Origin: Leishmania martiniquensis
Lineage: Eukaryota; Euglenozoa; Kinetoplastea; Trypanosomatida; Trypanosomatidae
Reading direction: 5' to 3'
NCBI RefSeq assembly: GCF_017916325.1
Contig: NC_090154.1
Coordinates: 189,001-253,000 of the forward strand
Length of the DNA stretch: 64,000 bases
The notes beneath the pieces were generated by a model that was not told where the DNA came from, ran no database searches, and was given only the letters and a program-made list of their open reading frames with translations. A program made the translations under genes and the position numbers. Position 1 is the stretch's first letter. Each line of letters starts with the position of its first letter. Positions 19,966-30,570 of the stretch are shown here, piece after piece.

Positions 19966-21171
19966 ATGCCGTGTGAGGGCTGCGGCGTCGGTGCGGCTGG
20001 CCTGCAGTGCCCGACCTGCAAGAAGCTGGGCTTGCCGCCGAGCTTTTTCTGCACGCAGGACTGCTTCAAGGCGCACTGGGCAGCGCACAAGCTGAAGCAC
20101 ACCGAAACGAAGAACTTGCCCGCCACCATCCCCACCATGACGGAGGTGGATGAGCGGCTCTTCAACTTTACAGGGCCGCTTCGCCCAGGAAGGATCACGC
20201 CGCGCCGTGCGGTGCCGAAGGAAATTGCGCGGCCCGACTACGCCGACCGCAACGACGGCGTGGCGGAGTCGGAAGAGAGAGAGCGCGGCAACAATCACGT
20301 GACCGTTTACAGCTTGAAAAATCTGCACGAGGACTACAACAACGCCCAGCTGCGAAAAAACAGTGACATCCTCAAGATCAAACGCGTGAACGCTCTCTCG
20401 CGTGAGGTGCTCGACATCGCTTGCGCGGCGGTGCAACCGGGTGTCACGACGGACGAAATCGACCGCATCGTTCACGAGGCGACGATCGAGCGGGGCATGT
20501 ACCCATCGCCCCTGAACTACTACAACTTCCCCAAGTCCGTGTGCACTAGCGTCAATGAGATCATCTGCCACGGCATCCCGGACAACCGGCCACTCGAGGA
20601 GGGCGACATCGTAAACTTGGACGTCTCCTGTTACCTCGAGGGCTTCCATGGCGACTTGAACGAAACTATCTTCGTCGGAAAACCGGACGAGGAGAGCGTG
20701 AAGATTGTGCACACGGCGTACGCCTGCTTGATGGCCGGCATCAGCGTCGTGAAGCCAGATGAGCTGTACCGCTACATCGGCAACGCCATCGAGGCACGAG
20801 CAGAGAAGTCGAACTGCAGTGTTGTGCGCAGCTACACTGGGCACGGCATTGGCAAGCTGTTTCACACCATGCCTAACGTGTGCCACTACAAGGACAACAA
20901 GAGCCCCGGCCTCATCAAGGTCGGCCACGTCTTCACGATCGAGCCCATGATCAACCTCGGCACGTGGCAGGATGTGACATGGCCGGACAAGTGGACAAGT
21001 GCAACAAAGGATGGCAAGCGGACTGCGCAGTTTGAGCACACGATGGTGTGCACGCCGGAGGGGGCTGAGCTGCTGACGGACTGGAAGGACGGCATTCCCT
21101 TTTATCAGAAGCAGCTGAAGGCGTGGGGTATTCCTATGCCCGCCGAGGATCCCAGCGAAGTAAAAATTTGA
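19966..21171 (+). CDS. MAP1: Methionine aminopeptidase 1 (M24A)
   Basis: A 401-residue cytosolic metalloprotease that removes the initiator Met from nascent proteins. Residues 1-45 form the C6H2 zinc finger of eukaryotic type 1 enzymes (Cys 3, 6, 15, 18, 29, 33; His 37, 41), which targets the enzyme to ribosomes. The pita-bread catalytic domain spans about 125-385 with all five metal ligands in place: Asp219 (VNLDVS), Asp230 (HGDLNET), His293 (GHGIG), Glu326 (TIEPMI) and Glu357 (AQFEHT). The substrate-contacting His202 (CHGIPD) is present too. Each ligand lies ten residues before its human METAP1 counterpart, as I remember human numbering, so the domain has no large insertion. Length is normal for the family. 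The enzyme is essential in most eukaryotes. A 3' UTR repeat (repeat B) begins about 235 bp after the stop. Confidence 0.97.
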   Translation: MPCEGCGVGAAGLQCPTCKKLGLPPSFFCTQDCFKAHWAAHKLKHTETKNLPATIPTMTEVDERLFNFTGPLRPGRITPRRAVPKEIARPDYADRNDGVAESEERERGNNHVTVYSLKNLHEDYNNAQLRKNSDILKIKRVNALSREVLDIACAAVQPGVTTDEIDRIVHEATIERGMYPSPLNYYNFPKSVCTSVNEIICHGIPDNRPLEEGDIVNLDVSCYLEGFHGDLNETIFVGKPDEESVKIVHTAYACLMAGISVVKPDELYRYIGNAIEARAEKSNCSVVRSYTGHGIGKLFHTMPNVCHYKDNKSPGLIKVGHVFTIEPMINLGTWQDVTWPDKWTSATKDGKRTAQFEHTMVCTPEGAELLTDWKDGIPFYQKQLKAWGIPMPAEDPSEVKI

Positions 21172-23299
21172 GGCATACCAGAGACGCTTGTGCGCCCCGA
21201 CACGACTGCCACAGCGCCGACCACAAAGGCGGGATGGGGCGCCGCATTCTATTTCTCGGCGATGAAAGGCGCACATTAACCACCTTCGTGTGTCGTTCCT
21301 GCTGTGGACACAACGGCAACCTGCGCTGCGAACATTTACTGCAGGAAAGCTCTCCATTACCCGCGCTCATTTTCCACTTTTCACACGCCTCCGCCGGCAC
21401 CTCACGGCGTCGCATCCTGCGGGCGGGGAGGGGTGCGGGTCTCACGGCCCTCGTGCCGGGAAGATGCCGGGCTGTCGTTCAGACCTCGAAATCGGGTACG
21501 TTGGCGGACTCCTTGGCGTCGGCGCACAGCTCATTGCTGGCGCGGTGCCGGGGAGTTGCACGGCCGAGGTGATGCGGAGCGGTGCCCTCCCCCTCGACGC
21601 TGACCTGCGCTCTCTGCAGTGGCGGGGCGATCGGCTGAACGACGCCAGAGGGCACCGCCTGGCCCGACTCCGTGGCAAATCCCTCACAGACAGCTGTGCG
21701 CGGCACGTGAGGCGTTTCGCCCCAACCCGACTGCAGGGCGCTTGGGCTTCCCCTCGTGGGCGAAGGGGGGCCGTTCAGCACTGCGGTGCCGCACAAGAGG
21801 CACGAAGAGCACCATCGTGGCGACCCCGTGCTCCTACGGTAGGGCATGCGCCCGGGTCCCCCTCCCCCCTCCAGTGCACGCCCGACAGACGCCACCGCCT
21901 CCGCCCTCGAGCCCGGAGCCTGTGTGTGGCCCACTCGGATCGCGGCGTGCAGCCCACCGGTGCCTGTCTGGCGCCGATCGCACAAAACGTGTCCAAGGAA
22001 ACACTCGAAGAGGGGCAAGGCCAGTCAGTGAGGCGCGTGGCTCCCTTCGACGGCAGGATGGGCTCCTTCCCAGAGAGCCCGTAGGCAGCCGTAGTGCGAG
22101 CAGAGGGAGGTGAGCTGAGGCTTGTGTGTACGTGTGTGCGTGCGTGTGTGCTCGGTGAGCGTTGGAATGTTTCCTTTTGTGCGAGGGTGTCTTGCGTCCA
22201 GTGCGTCGAACGGGTAAGCCGAAAAAGAAGCGGCGCGGCCTACTGGGCACGCCGAGTGTGTATAAGGGGCGGACGGCCCCCAAAGCAGGGGTAAACGAGA
22301 TGCAAAGGCGGCGCCTCCCTTTCCTGTTCCGTGGCGCTCGTGGTGCACCGCCTTTCCCCTTTGGCGTGCACACGCACACACCAACGGCCATCCGTTTGGT
22401 GTGCCGCTTATGCTCTGAAAGGGGTGAATCGCAGAGCGAATGATGAGGCGTGCAGGCAAGGAATGTTCGAATGACTTGACCGCGACTCTGCCCCACCCCC
22501 TCCTTCCCTCCCTCCCTCCGACACACGCACACCAGCAAGTGCTTGGGGTCTGTCTGTTCCTGAAGGTAAAGATTCACCAGGACAAGCCGCTGCCATCGAC
22601 ATCAAGTCGCTTCCCTCCATCTCATCGCTGCCTTGGCGATTGCTCGATGCGGATACGTTTGACCGCGACGCTCCCTTCTGTAGCTATCCGTCGCTGTTCC
22701 TTCACGAGAACGCCCCTCCTCTTCCTCACCTAATCCCGCCCCAAGACCGCATCGCATCGCATCACCCCGCCCCTATCACCATCAGAAGAGTACATGGACG
22801 CACTGCGTGCCTTTCAATGCCTGTTGCTCGTTTGTTACACACAAGCACACACACACTCTCTTGAATAATCCTGCGACCTTTGTGCTACAGCGGAATCGGT
22901 ACGGCTGTGCATGTGTGTGGTGTGTGCATCTTTTTTAGCTTCGTGGGCTGACAGTAACATTGACTTGCGGGAGAGGTGCTGAGTGCGCGGTCGCGTAAGT
23001 CATTGCTTGTGGAGAAAGAAAGAGCGGAGCGTAGGAGAGGAAAAAGAGTGGCGTCTGCATCTGTGATCTCTTCACGATCACTCCACACACTCAGCGCAGA
23101 GGTACTCTGCCCGCCTCAGTGGCTGCCGCGGCCTTCATCGAGTGCAGAGGTTGTGTAACGGTGACGGAACATTCCGTTTTATTTGTGCGTGCGTGTGTGT
23201 GCGTGTGTGCTCCGTCGCCTTTGCGCGTTCGGTGTCTCGCGCGCGCGCTTTCGTACATCATTGCCAATCGATACCCACCCACATACGCACGCACACCAA
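21172..23299. other. 2.1-kb intergenic region with repeat B and a GC-rich island
   Basis: Repeat B copy 1 lies at 21407-21650. Complex GC-rich, non-pyrimidine DNA continues to about 22085 without stable coding capacity and may be the rest of a degenerate element. From about 22440 the DNA is ordinary pyrimidine-rich spacer, with GT repeats near 23190. No gene is supported. ORFs of up to 264 aa over the island look like repeat translations. Confidence 0.55.
21407..21650 (+). repeat. Dispersed repeat B, copy 1
   Basis: About 244 bp nearly identical, in the same orientation, to 36415-36657. Differences I can see: one extra base in the G-run near the start and one C/T change (CCCTCG against CCTTCG). 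It begins about 235 bp past the MAP1 stop codon, so it lies in that gene's probable 3' UTR. GC-rich complex sequence continues downstream here but not at copy 2. It may be a SIDER-type retroposon fragment; that identity is inferred. Confidence 0.75.
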
Positions 23300-26200
23300 A
23301 TGCAGCGGGAGGTGATCAAGTGGGTGCAGTCACTCGATCTCACTGCGCCGATACAGAACCCAAAGCGTGACCTGGCCACTGGCCACCTTGCGGCGGAGAT
23401 TGTGGCGCACTACAGTGGCAACAAGTACCTAGATCTCGACAGACTTCCCACTGGCGCAGCTGCCGCCACGAAGCGTGATGTCTGGTCACAGGTGTACCAT
23501 GCATTGCAGCAACTTCGCTGCACCACTGTAACACAACCACTAATTGATGCAGTGCTGCGACGGGAGCCGAACGCGGCTCTCGCTGTGCTCGAGTACCTGT
23601 ACGAGCACTTCACAGGGCATACACTATCAATGCGCGGCTTAGATGCGGTAGGGACAAGCGAGGATACGTATGTGCAGTCTCGAAACGCCACCTCCACCGC
23701 GTTGCTGCTTGAAGCGACTTGCGATGGGCCAAAGAAAAACTCCAGCAGCAGTGTCAAGGAGGAAATCTCCAGCGCAGAAGCGGCGCACTTTCACTCTTTT
23801 AGGAATACGTTACCGCTCGCCGGCACCATCTGCAGTGGTAATGCCGCGGCGGAGGCGGTGTACACAGCAGAGGACGCCGCGACAGACGAGTCTGACGCCT
23901 TCGGACCCGCTTTCGGAACCAACTCGGCACGTGCCCTGCAGCAACGACTGGCCCTTATCGACAACAGCGAGCTTGCCGGCGGGGCGAATGCGTTGCAGGC
24001 GTACCCGCGCTACGCCCGGCCCACCGCCAGTACTCTTATCCATGCCGCCAGCGGCACCCGCAAGGATGTTGTGCTGGACCGGCCCAAGTACGCGGCAGAC
24101 GAAATCCTCCAGCGGCGGCAGAATGAGCGCATCACTCAGCAGCACGCCGTCGTGCAGCGGCTACAAGATGAGGCCTACGCTGCAACGATAAAAAGCCCCT
24201 CCCGCACTCCCGCGGCGGCATCTGCATGGGCGGCCAACACCGCCACGTCGCAGCCGTCGCTGCTGCCCCATGAGGCGACGTTGCACTCAAGCAAAGACCC
24301 TTCGACGACGGCTTCTCTCACAACGCTGTACCGCGGTCGCTTCTTTCGGCAGCCCAATACAACAACTGCGACAGGAGTGTTCAAGGCCTCCAGCGGTTCC
24401 CGAAAGGGGGGAAAGGGCAAGCGGGAGGAAGTAGGTGCCGGGGCCCAGCGCAGCGCCGCCGTGGCATCCGCCGAGGATCACACCACCATCTTCGATGAGA
24501 CACTGGACCGTAGTGCCGCTGCTTCTGGTGACATGCACTCGCCTCCCGCGCGCGTTGGCAGTGGCGTCGGCGAACGATGTCGCGTCGTGCCCAAGCTGCG
24601 TGTCAATGTTCATTCCGCCTCCCTCCAAGCCATTCTGGCCCGGCGCAGCAGTCGTGCACAGCTCCAAGAGCGCGCCGCGGCCTTGTCACGCGAGCATTTT
24701 GCAAAGCACAACTATTCCCTGCGCCCTGCCCTCAGCGACATCCTCGCCGACGTCTTGGTGGCGCACCAGCAGCTGCAGCACCTCTTTGATAGCTGCGTGG
24801 AGGATGGCTCCGGCGAGGTGCTAGACAACATCCTGGGGCACCTACTAGCCCACCGCGACGAGTTCCCTCCGGCATGCATGCAGGCCTCCTGGCAAGCGCT
24901 CGTGCAACACGTTGACGGTATGGTGGCATCACTGCAGAGGAGCCCAGACGACTACAGCTACCTCGTGGAGTCCTTGTGGTTCGCATTCAGTCGTGACGCG
25001 TCCCAGGTTCCGCTGCTTCACATATCACAAGCTGTTCCCGTCTCTGGGGACGTTAATGATGCTGGGCAGGGAGATACGCCTGCCGCAGCAATGGATGTGT
25101 CGCTTTCGCAGTCGCTCGCCGCACCAACGCGCCGCAGCACTGCCCTTTCGAAGGGCACCGTCGCTGGAGCGGGGTGCGCTGCCGCCGCGGCTGCGCCGAC
25201 CCCTTCACGCCGCTCTCAGCTCCCTGAAGCAGGGCTGGCTGCTGAGGGCGAGACCGTCGGCCCACGCCAAAGACGAAGCCTCAGTGAGGCACTCCTCACA
25301 GCGGCGCACCGTAGGGCTTCTGTCGCGCCTGGGGCCGTCAACGGCCTAAGCGCAGTCCCCTTTTCTCGCAAGCGCGCCATCATCGACACCCGCGACGGAC
25401 TGTCAATTGCCTGCGCCTTCGGCCTTCTCTACCGCCTCGCGCGCCAACTTGACGTGCAGACAGCTGCGTATGTGCTAGAGCGCTACGTGCTACGAAGCGC
25501 CAAGCCGTTTCTTCTTCGTCACGGCACCGTGGCCGTTCGTGAGGCTGTCGCTCGGGTCGTGAGTGCTTCCTTCGTACCAGTACCGCCAAAGCACACCGCC
25601 GCCGCCGTGGACGCCGGGTGCGACCGCGAGGCTGCGGATGCGGAAGCCGAGGAGGCCTTCACCCAGTTTCTAACGGGCACGTTGGCACGCACGGTGTTGG
25701 GGTCCTCGCCCTTTCCGTGCGACAGTGACTGCGGCGCAGCGTTCACGTTGCCCGATGACAGCCGCCAGCACAGCGCGGCGAATGGTGACACAAATGGCAC
25801 GCCCCCGCTGCCGCTGCGCCTGCAGCGCACGTACTGGCTTATCTTTTTCCACGCGGTTGCCGACTACCCCTGCGCCTCGAGGCATGAAAAGAAAACGTCC
25901 TCCTGCGCTGACGGACCGCTCGCAACCTGCGTCTGGAAGGGGGCCATGACGTGCTTCTCGTGCACCGATGTGGATCTCCTCACCATCGGCGTGGGCCTCA
26001 CGATGGAGTACAGCGAGCGGTGGCTACCTCGTGATGCGGCGCTCACGGGCCCGAGTGTAGACGACGCTGTCCAACGCGCGTACGACCTACTGTCCCACTC
26101 GTTGCCCTCCTTCAACGGCTCCGCAGACGAGCTCACGACGCCGTGGTGGAGCACATTGCCAGCGAACTCGTGGGAGTGTCGGCTCGCGGTTCTGCAACTA

Positions 26201-27454
26201 TGCAGCGCTCTCCTTGTCCACCCCTTCTTCGCTGTGGCCGAGTCCTCGAAGGCGAGCGCCGAAAGTAGCAGTGGCGATGGCAGAGTGTGCTCTCACCTTT
26301 GGCGCGCCACCGTTGACGCCGCCGCTGCGGACTGCCTTCAGACATTCGCCGAGGCTCCGTTATGGCAGCTCCAGTTGGCACTGGGTGTGATGGGCAAGTC
26401 GGTCGACAAAGCCTCTGCGCCCGCCCTGACCGACTCATGGCTCCAACTGCTCCTCAGCATTCCAGCCGCCTCGCTCCTGGCGCAGCTAATGCCTTACGAT
26501 GAAGCACCGGTGCGCCTGCGCCTCCTGCGCCCACTAAAGTCAGCTGCGGGAATCAAACGGGCGGTGGAGAGCGACTGGCCAAAGGGTGTGCAGCGGAGCC
26601 TTCAGCAGCAGGCACTGATGCTCTCCTCTCAGTGCGAGCAGGCCACTCGCTTGCATAGAGCCGCCTCAGCCTTCGCCGGGGGGTCGGAGTCGTGGATGCT
26701 GATGTCGGAGACGGGCTCTGGGGAGTGCTCGAGCGGCCCAGGCACCGGCGCCGCCGCTTCGGCGAGCGCTGAAGCGGCGCTGCGCCTCGTGTGGGGCCGC
26801 GTTCTTTCTGTCTACGCGGTTGTGCCTCTCAACCAAACGTGGAATATTCAGGGTGTCGTAGATGCCGTGCTGCCACCGCTGACTGGCAGCGCTGAGGCGT
26901 CGTCGCCTCCAGCGGCCCCAACCACGGCGCCAGCGGTTCGACTGCTCGTCATGGCAGCCGCGCTGCTCAGTCCGCCCACGCCCGCGGCAATGACAGTGAC
27001 CGCTGCACCGTCGACGATCACACCGTATTCACCGCCGGCCATGTCTCCCGCCGACGCTGAGCCGGTGAGCGTTGACGATCCAGGGGGCGCGTTTTGGCTC
27101 GTGGCGCTCCGTCGTGCATGGCCACTGTTCCAGGCCTGCGGCGTGTCGCAGGACCCCATGAAGCAGCGAGCGCAAGAGGCCAATATTGTGAAGAAGCCAC
27201 CGCACGATGTGGATGGCGTGGATGGGGAGGCCTCTTCATCGTGGCACGAGGCGGTGGTTGGCCGTGCCTGTCCCGGTGTGAATCAGGAGGACTTCAGCAC
27301 TATCGTGCTCTCTCTCTTCCTCCGCTTCGCAGACGACGTCTCCGTGACCTCGGCGATGTTGGCAGCGGCCGGAGACGGGGCTAGACTTTGCGAAAGCGCT
27401 ATCACCTGGGCGGAGGCGATGTGCTGCGGCACGCCCACCACTCAAGCGCAGTAG
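23300..27454 (+). CDS. Large protein with N-terminal SPATA4/SPEF1-type CH domain
   Basis: The protein has 1384 residues from the ATG at 23300. The open frame runs on upstream through GT-repeat UTR to 23183, but that part (VRVCACV...) is not protein-like, and the CH domain begins exactly at this Met. Residues 1-110 form a CH-like domain of the SPATA4/SPEF1 class (DUF1042): VIKWVQSLDL, then NPKRDLATGHLAAEI, then a KRDVWSQV helix. The order and spacing match vertebrate SPATA4 as remembered. This class binds microtubules in cilia and sperm flagella, so an axonemal role is expected. The rest is much longer than SPATA4 (about 300 residues): a linker, a charged helix at about 265-300 (EILQRRQNERITQQHAVVQRL), and an alpha-helical, HEAT-like second half rich in Leu and Ala with no family I recognise. 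No catalytic motif is seen. Confidence 0.85.
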   Translation: MQREVIKWVQSLDLTAPIQNPKRDLATGHLAAEIVAHYSGNKYLDLDRLPTGAAAATKRDVWSQVYHALQQLRCTTVTQPLIDAVLRREPNAALAVLEYLYEHFTGHTLSMRGLDAVGTSEDTYVQSRNATSTALLLEATCDGPKKNSSSSVKEEISSAEAAHFHSFRNTLPLAGTICSGNAAAEAVYTAEDAATDESDAFGPAFGTNSARALQQRLALIDNSELAGGANALQAYPRYARPTASTLIHAASGTRKDVVLDRPKYAADEILQRRQNERITQQHAVVQRLQDEAYAATIKSPSRTPAAASAWAANTATSQPSLLPHEATLHSSKDPSTTASLTTLYRGRFFRQPNTTTATGVFKASSGSRKGGKGKREEVGAGAQRSAAVASAEDHTTIFDETLDRSAAASGDMHSPPARVGSGVGERCRVVPKLRVNVHSASLQAILARRSSRAQLQERAAALSREHFAKHNYSLRPALSDILADVLVAHQQLQHLFDSCVEDGSGEVLDNILGHLLAHRDEFPPACMQASWQALVQHVDGMVASLQRSPDDYSYLVESLWFAFSRDASQVPLLHISQAVPVSGDVNDAGQGDTPAAAMDVSLSQSLAAPTRRSTALSKGTVAGAGCAAAAAAPTPSRRSQLPEAGLAAEGETVGPRQRRSLSEALLTAAHRRASVAPGAVNGLSAVPFSRKRAIIDTRDGLSIACAFGLLYRLARQLDVQTAAYVLERYVLRSAKPFLLRHGTVAVREAVARVVSASFVPVPPKHTAAAVDAGCDREAADAEAEEAFTQFLTGTLARTVLGSSPFPCDSDCGAAFTLPDDSRQHSAANGDTNGTPPLPLRLQRTYWLIFFHAVADYPCASRHEKKTSSCADGPLATCVWKGAMTCFSCTDVDLLTIGVGLTMEYSERWLPRDAALTGPSVDDAVQRAYDLLSHSLPSFNGSADELTTPWWSTLPANSWECRLAVLQLCSALLVHPFFAVAESSKASAESSSGDGRVCSHLWRATVDAAAADCLQTFAEAPLWQLQLALGVMGKSVDKASAPALTDSWLQLLLSIPAASLLAQLMPYDEAPVRLRLLRPLKSAAGIKRAVESDWPKGVQRSLQQQALMLSSQCEQATRLHRAASAFAGGSESWMLMSETGSGECSSGPGTGAAASASAEAALRLVWGRVLSVYAVVPLNQTWNIQGVVDAVLPPLTGSAEASSPPAAPTTAPAVRLLVMAAALLSPPTPAAMTVTAAPSTITPYSPPAMSPADAEPVSVDDPGGAFWLVALRRAWPLFQACGVSQDPMKQRAQEANIVKKPPHDVDGVDGEASSSWHEAVVGRACPGVNQEDFSTIVLSLFLRFADDVSVTSAMLAAAGDGARLCESAITWAEAMCCGTPTTQAQ

Positions 27455-27642
27455 CAGCCGCCGCAATCGGCAGAGAAGCGCACGAGCACGAAGGTCACAA
27501 TGTACATTCGGAATGTCCAAGTGGCGCACGCGCACGGGGTTGCCAATCCCACCCACCCACTCGCTCTCTATATATATGCATCTGCATGGGCGCACACACT
27601 TTATCGGAGGTGAGGTTTCACCATGACGCGCCGATAAGCCAG

Positions 27643-27667
27643 CCTCCTGTTTTGGTTTTCTTTGTAG
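27643..27667 (+). promoter_or_regulatory. Candidate splice acceptor without a convincing downstream gene
   Basis: A T/C-rich tract ending TTTGTAG (AG at 27666-27667) precedes the short ORF starting at 27748. It could be a trans-splice site for a small or decayed gene, or unused. Confidence 0.35.
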
Positions 27668-28946
27668 TGGCGGCTCTCGACAGCGTTCTCTCTGTGGCAT
27701 GCGTGTGGAGAGGGCGTCGAAGAGCGCTAGCCGCCGCCGTTAGCCACATGATGTACAACTCGCAGGACACAAAGTACACGTTTGGTCAGCTACCCCGCTC
27801 GCCGTATGCGTCGCCGTTACCATCCACCTCGCCGGTCTCCGAAGGAAGTACAGAGCATGTGCTGGCGAAGATTCCCACCACTGCCTCGGTAAGTCGGGGC
27901 GGGGGGCGGGGGAGAAGAAACAACATCAGCATTTGGCACCTGATGGCGCAAGCGACAACACAGCTGACCCGATGTCGTCTGCGCGCCCGCGCCTCTTCCC
28001 AGCAACGCTCTCCGGCCTTCATGAGCTATTTTGCTCCTGGCCTATCCTCCCACTTTGCGATTGTTGTCACCCCTCCCCTCTCTCTCCTTCATGTACCCGC
28101 ACGCACGGCTCCTCTTCTCTTGCCGCGATTCGACCCCCCCCCCTTTTTTTTACAAATTCCTATCGGCCACGCACGCACATGCGTCGATCCACTCACGAGG
28201 CAAACATACAAGCACCCCCATCTCATTTGCGTAGCGTCCATCTCATTGGTCGCTCACACGTTTTGCTCGCGGCGGGCATGTCTAGAGTGCAACGTTCGAG
28301 TCATCTATTCCCCTTCTCTTTGCTTTTCTTGTTTCAGCGACGGCGGCGGCGCTGCGTTTTCTTCCGGTTCTCGCCGTCTACGCTCCCTCCCTCCTCTTTC
28401 GCTTCTTGCATCCTTCCCGCTCCCTTCCCCGAGCACCACCACCACCATCACACGGACACACACACACGCACGGACGACGCACTCACGCCTCCCTGCGCGC
28501 GCCTTCTCAAATCCAAAGAAGTCTAAAGAGTTGCGCGTGCCTCAAGTCATCCCCTCTTACTTTTTTCTACGCGTCTCGCCTGCACGTGCATTTGTGCGTG
28601 GGTGTGATCCACCATTTTCTCACGCGCTGAGTGTTTACGTCTGTGTGTGTATGTGTGTGTGTAAGCGCCATCTGCTATGCGAATCGCACTCTCGCTCTCG
28701 CCTTCGCTGACGGAGCCTCCTCCATCCATTCTTCCCTTGACTACTCGCGGTTCTTTGGCTCCTCGTCTCTCCGCCCTCCTCCTCTCCATCTCAGACCCCT
28801 CTCCTTCCCTGCCCCTTCGCTCGTTCCCACGCTCCCCAGCGCTTTTCCTCCACTACGCACCATTGCGTCCCCCACACCGCCACCGACCTTCTCTCCAACA
28901 CTCCTCACGCGACCACCACCACCCGTCCCCCAATTTCTGAGCTACG

Positions 28947-28991
28947 CCTCACTGCATTCATACCTTCTCTTTCGGGGTCCACCCTGCACAG
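28947..28991 (+). promoter_or_regulatory. Candidate trans-splice acceptor for membrane-protein copy 1
   Basis: A moderately pyrimidine-rich stretch is followed by CTGCACAG, with the AG at 28990-28991. No ATG occurs between it and 29080. Confidence 0.4.
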
Positions 28992-29075
28992 TCTCTCCAT
29001 ACTGCACGGATTCCGTCCCTTCCCCTTCATCATCCTTTCACATTCTACCCTACAACGTCATATTTGGACTATCGA

Positions 29076-30570
29076 AAGTATGGCGAGGCACGCGTCTCTC
29101 GCAGGTGCCCTGCTCGGCCTCCTCATGTGCCTGGCGGCGGCGACCGTCTCGGCGCAGCGGTCCCTGGAGTGCCAGATGGTGTGGACAGGCCCGTCCTCCA
29201 ACAACAGCCTGCCGGACTGCCTCAAGGACTCAGATCGCATCCGGTCTCAGTGGGTCTTTTACCTGTATCCAGGCTTCGCGGCGCTCATCTTCATCTTGAC
29301 AATCATTGGGCTCCCGATTGTGTTCTGCTGCCACTGCTGCAGCTGCTGCGAGGCGTGCGTGAAGCCGAAGGCGACGGCGGACGTCCGCGCTGCCCGCTGC
29401 TACCTGTGGATGTGGATCATGATCGCGGTGCTTGTGGCGTGCGGCGTGTGCGTGCTGCTCGTGTTCGGGGCGGTCTTACTGGGGCAGACAGCCGCAAAGA
29501 TCCTCGACGACAGCGAGAATCGCACGCTCAGCTACTTCAACGAGACTCGCACGAACATCACCATGCTGCTGACGAACTACAACACAGACCCACCGACGCT
29601 TGCGCCGGTCGACCTCAGTGCGTTCGATACTGTAAGCACCGAGATAACGAAGAACGTGCGCATGATTCGCGACAATTACCTCAAGTACTTCCGGACTGCC
29701 GAGATTGTGGCGTGCTGCGTCGGCGGCGTTGGCGTGTTCCTGATGCTGTGCATGCTCATTTTCGCGTGCTGCCGCTGCACTGGGTGCTGCCCGGTTGCGT
29801 GGAGTTGCATCTACTTTGTGTTCGCGCTTGTTTACGCGCTGCTTGCGGTACTGTTCACGGTGGCCATCTACATACTGTTCGCCACCTGCGGCGAGGTGGA
29901 TCTCCAGTACAAGCGTGAGCCCGGCGTCTTTCAGTGGTATCTGGTGCCGTGGTGCGAGCAGCAGTTCAGCTTCCAGTCGCTGCGGAATGAGGTACAGACT
30001 CGGGAGCAGGAGCTCTCCGAGAACGCCTGTGAGGAGCTGCTGAATTTTGCGACAGCGATCCGGATTACCCCGGCACGAACATGCAACACATTTTTATATG
30101 TGGCAACGGCATCACCAGTAAGAACGACTGCAAAACGCTGGACGAAGTGGTGAAGGTCATTTTGACCACGTACGTGAAGCCGATGCTGACGAACACGCTG
30201 TGCGTCGATCAGGGGGGCATGACGGAGCTGGAGAAGTGCACCGTGGCAGCGTGTGCATCCCGGTGCAGGAACTACGAGCAACCGAATCTGAGAGCCAGAG
30301 ACTACGCGATGGAGATTATGAATGCTGCCGCCTATGCTGCGAACGCGAGCACTGCGCTGTCGTATGTGTGGCCGCTGCTAGAGTGCGGCTTCCTCATCGA
30401 CAAGGTCGCCAACACGATTGAGAAGCCGAAGTACGATACCAGCTTCACCACGCCGAGCGACGAAGTGCACAGCTGCTCTGCGCTTCGCACGGCCTCGGTG
30501 ATGTTGGGCACCGGCTTCTTTGTCGGCTCGCTCATGTTTATTCTCGGCATTTACATCCTGCACCGCGGCG
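29076..30570 (+). repeat. Duplicated gene block, copy 1
   Basis: It matches 34653-36148 almost base for base. I see three substitutions (residue 8 Ala/Thr, residue 73 Leu/Phe, and one silent G/A near 30452) and one T deletion. Similarity starts at AAGTATGG and ends at CACCGCGGCG, so it covers the ORF but not the flanks. Confidence 0.9.

Larger units (their letters stand above)
27455..29079. other. 1.6-kb intergenic region
   Basis: Mostly UTR-like: a TA run near 27570, CA runs near 28455, pyrimidine tracts throughout. A 440-codon frame (27388-28710) crosses it, but its C-terminal part is simple-sequence translation and no family is visible. A short protein-like stretch at 27748-27888 is noted separately. 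Candidate splice acceptors: 27666-27667, 28336-28337 and 28990-28991. Confidence 0.5.

Noticed and set aside
19933..21357. 474-codon minus-strand ORF over MAP1
   Set aside because: It is an antisense shadow of the highly biased MAP1 codons and has no domain.
23183..23299. 39-codon N-terminal extension of the CH-domain protein
   Set aside because: It encodes GT-repeat peptide (VRVCACV) and the CH domain starts exactly at Met 23300.
27388..28710. 440-codon + strand ORF
   Set aside because: It starts inside the upstream CDS in another frame and its C-terminal half is translated pyrimidine and CA-repeat spacer. Only the short part at 27748-27888 looks protein-like.
29064..29918. 284-codon + strand ORF overlapping membrane copy 1 (also 34704-35495 over copy 2)
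   Set aside because: It is an alternate-frame shadow of the five-TM gene; it appears in both copies only because the DNA is duplicated.
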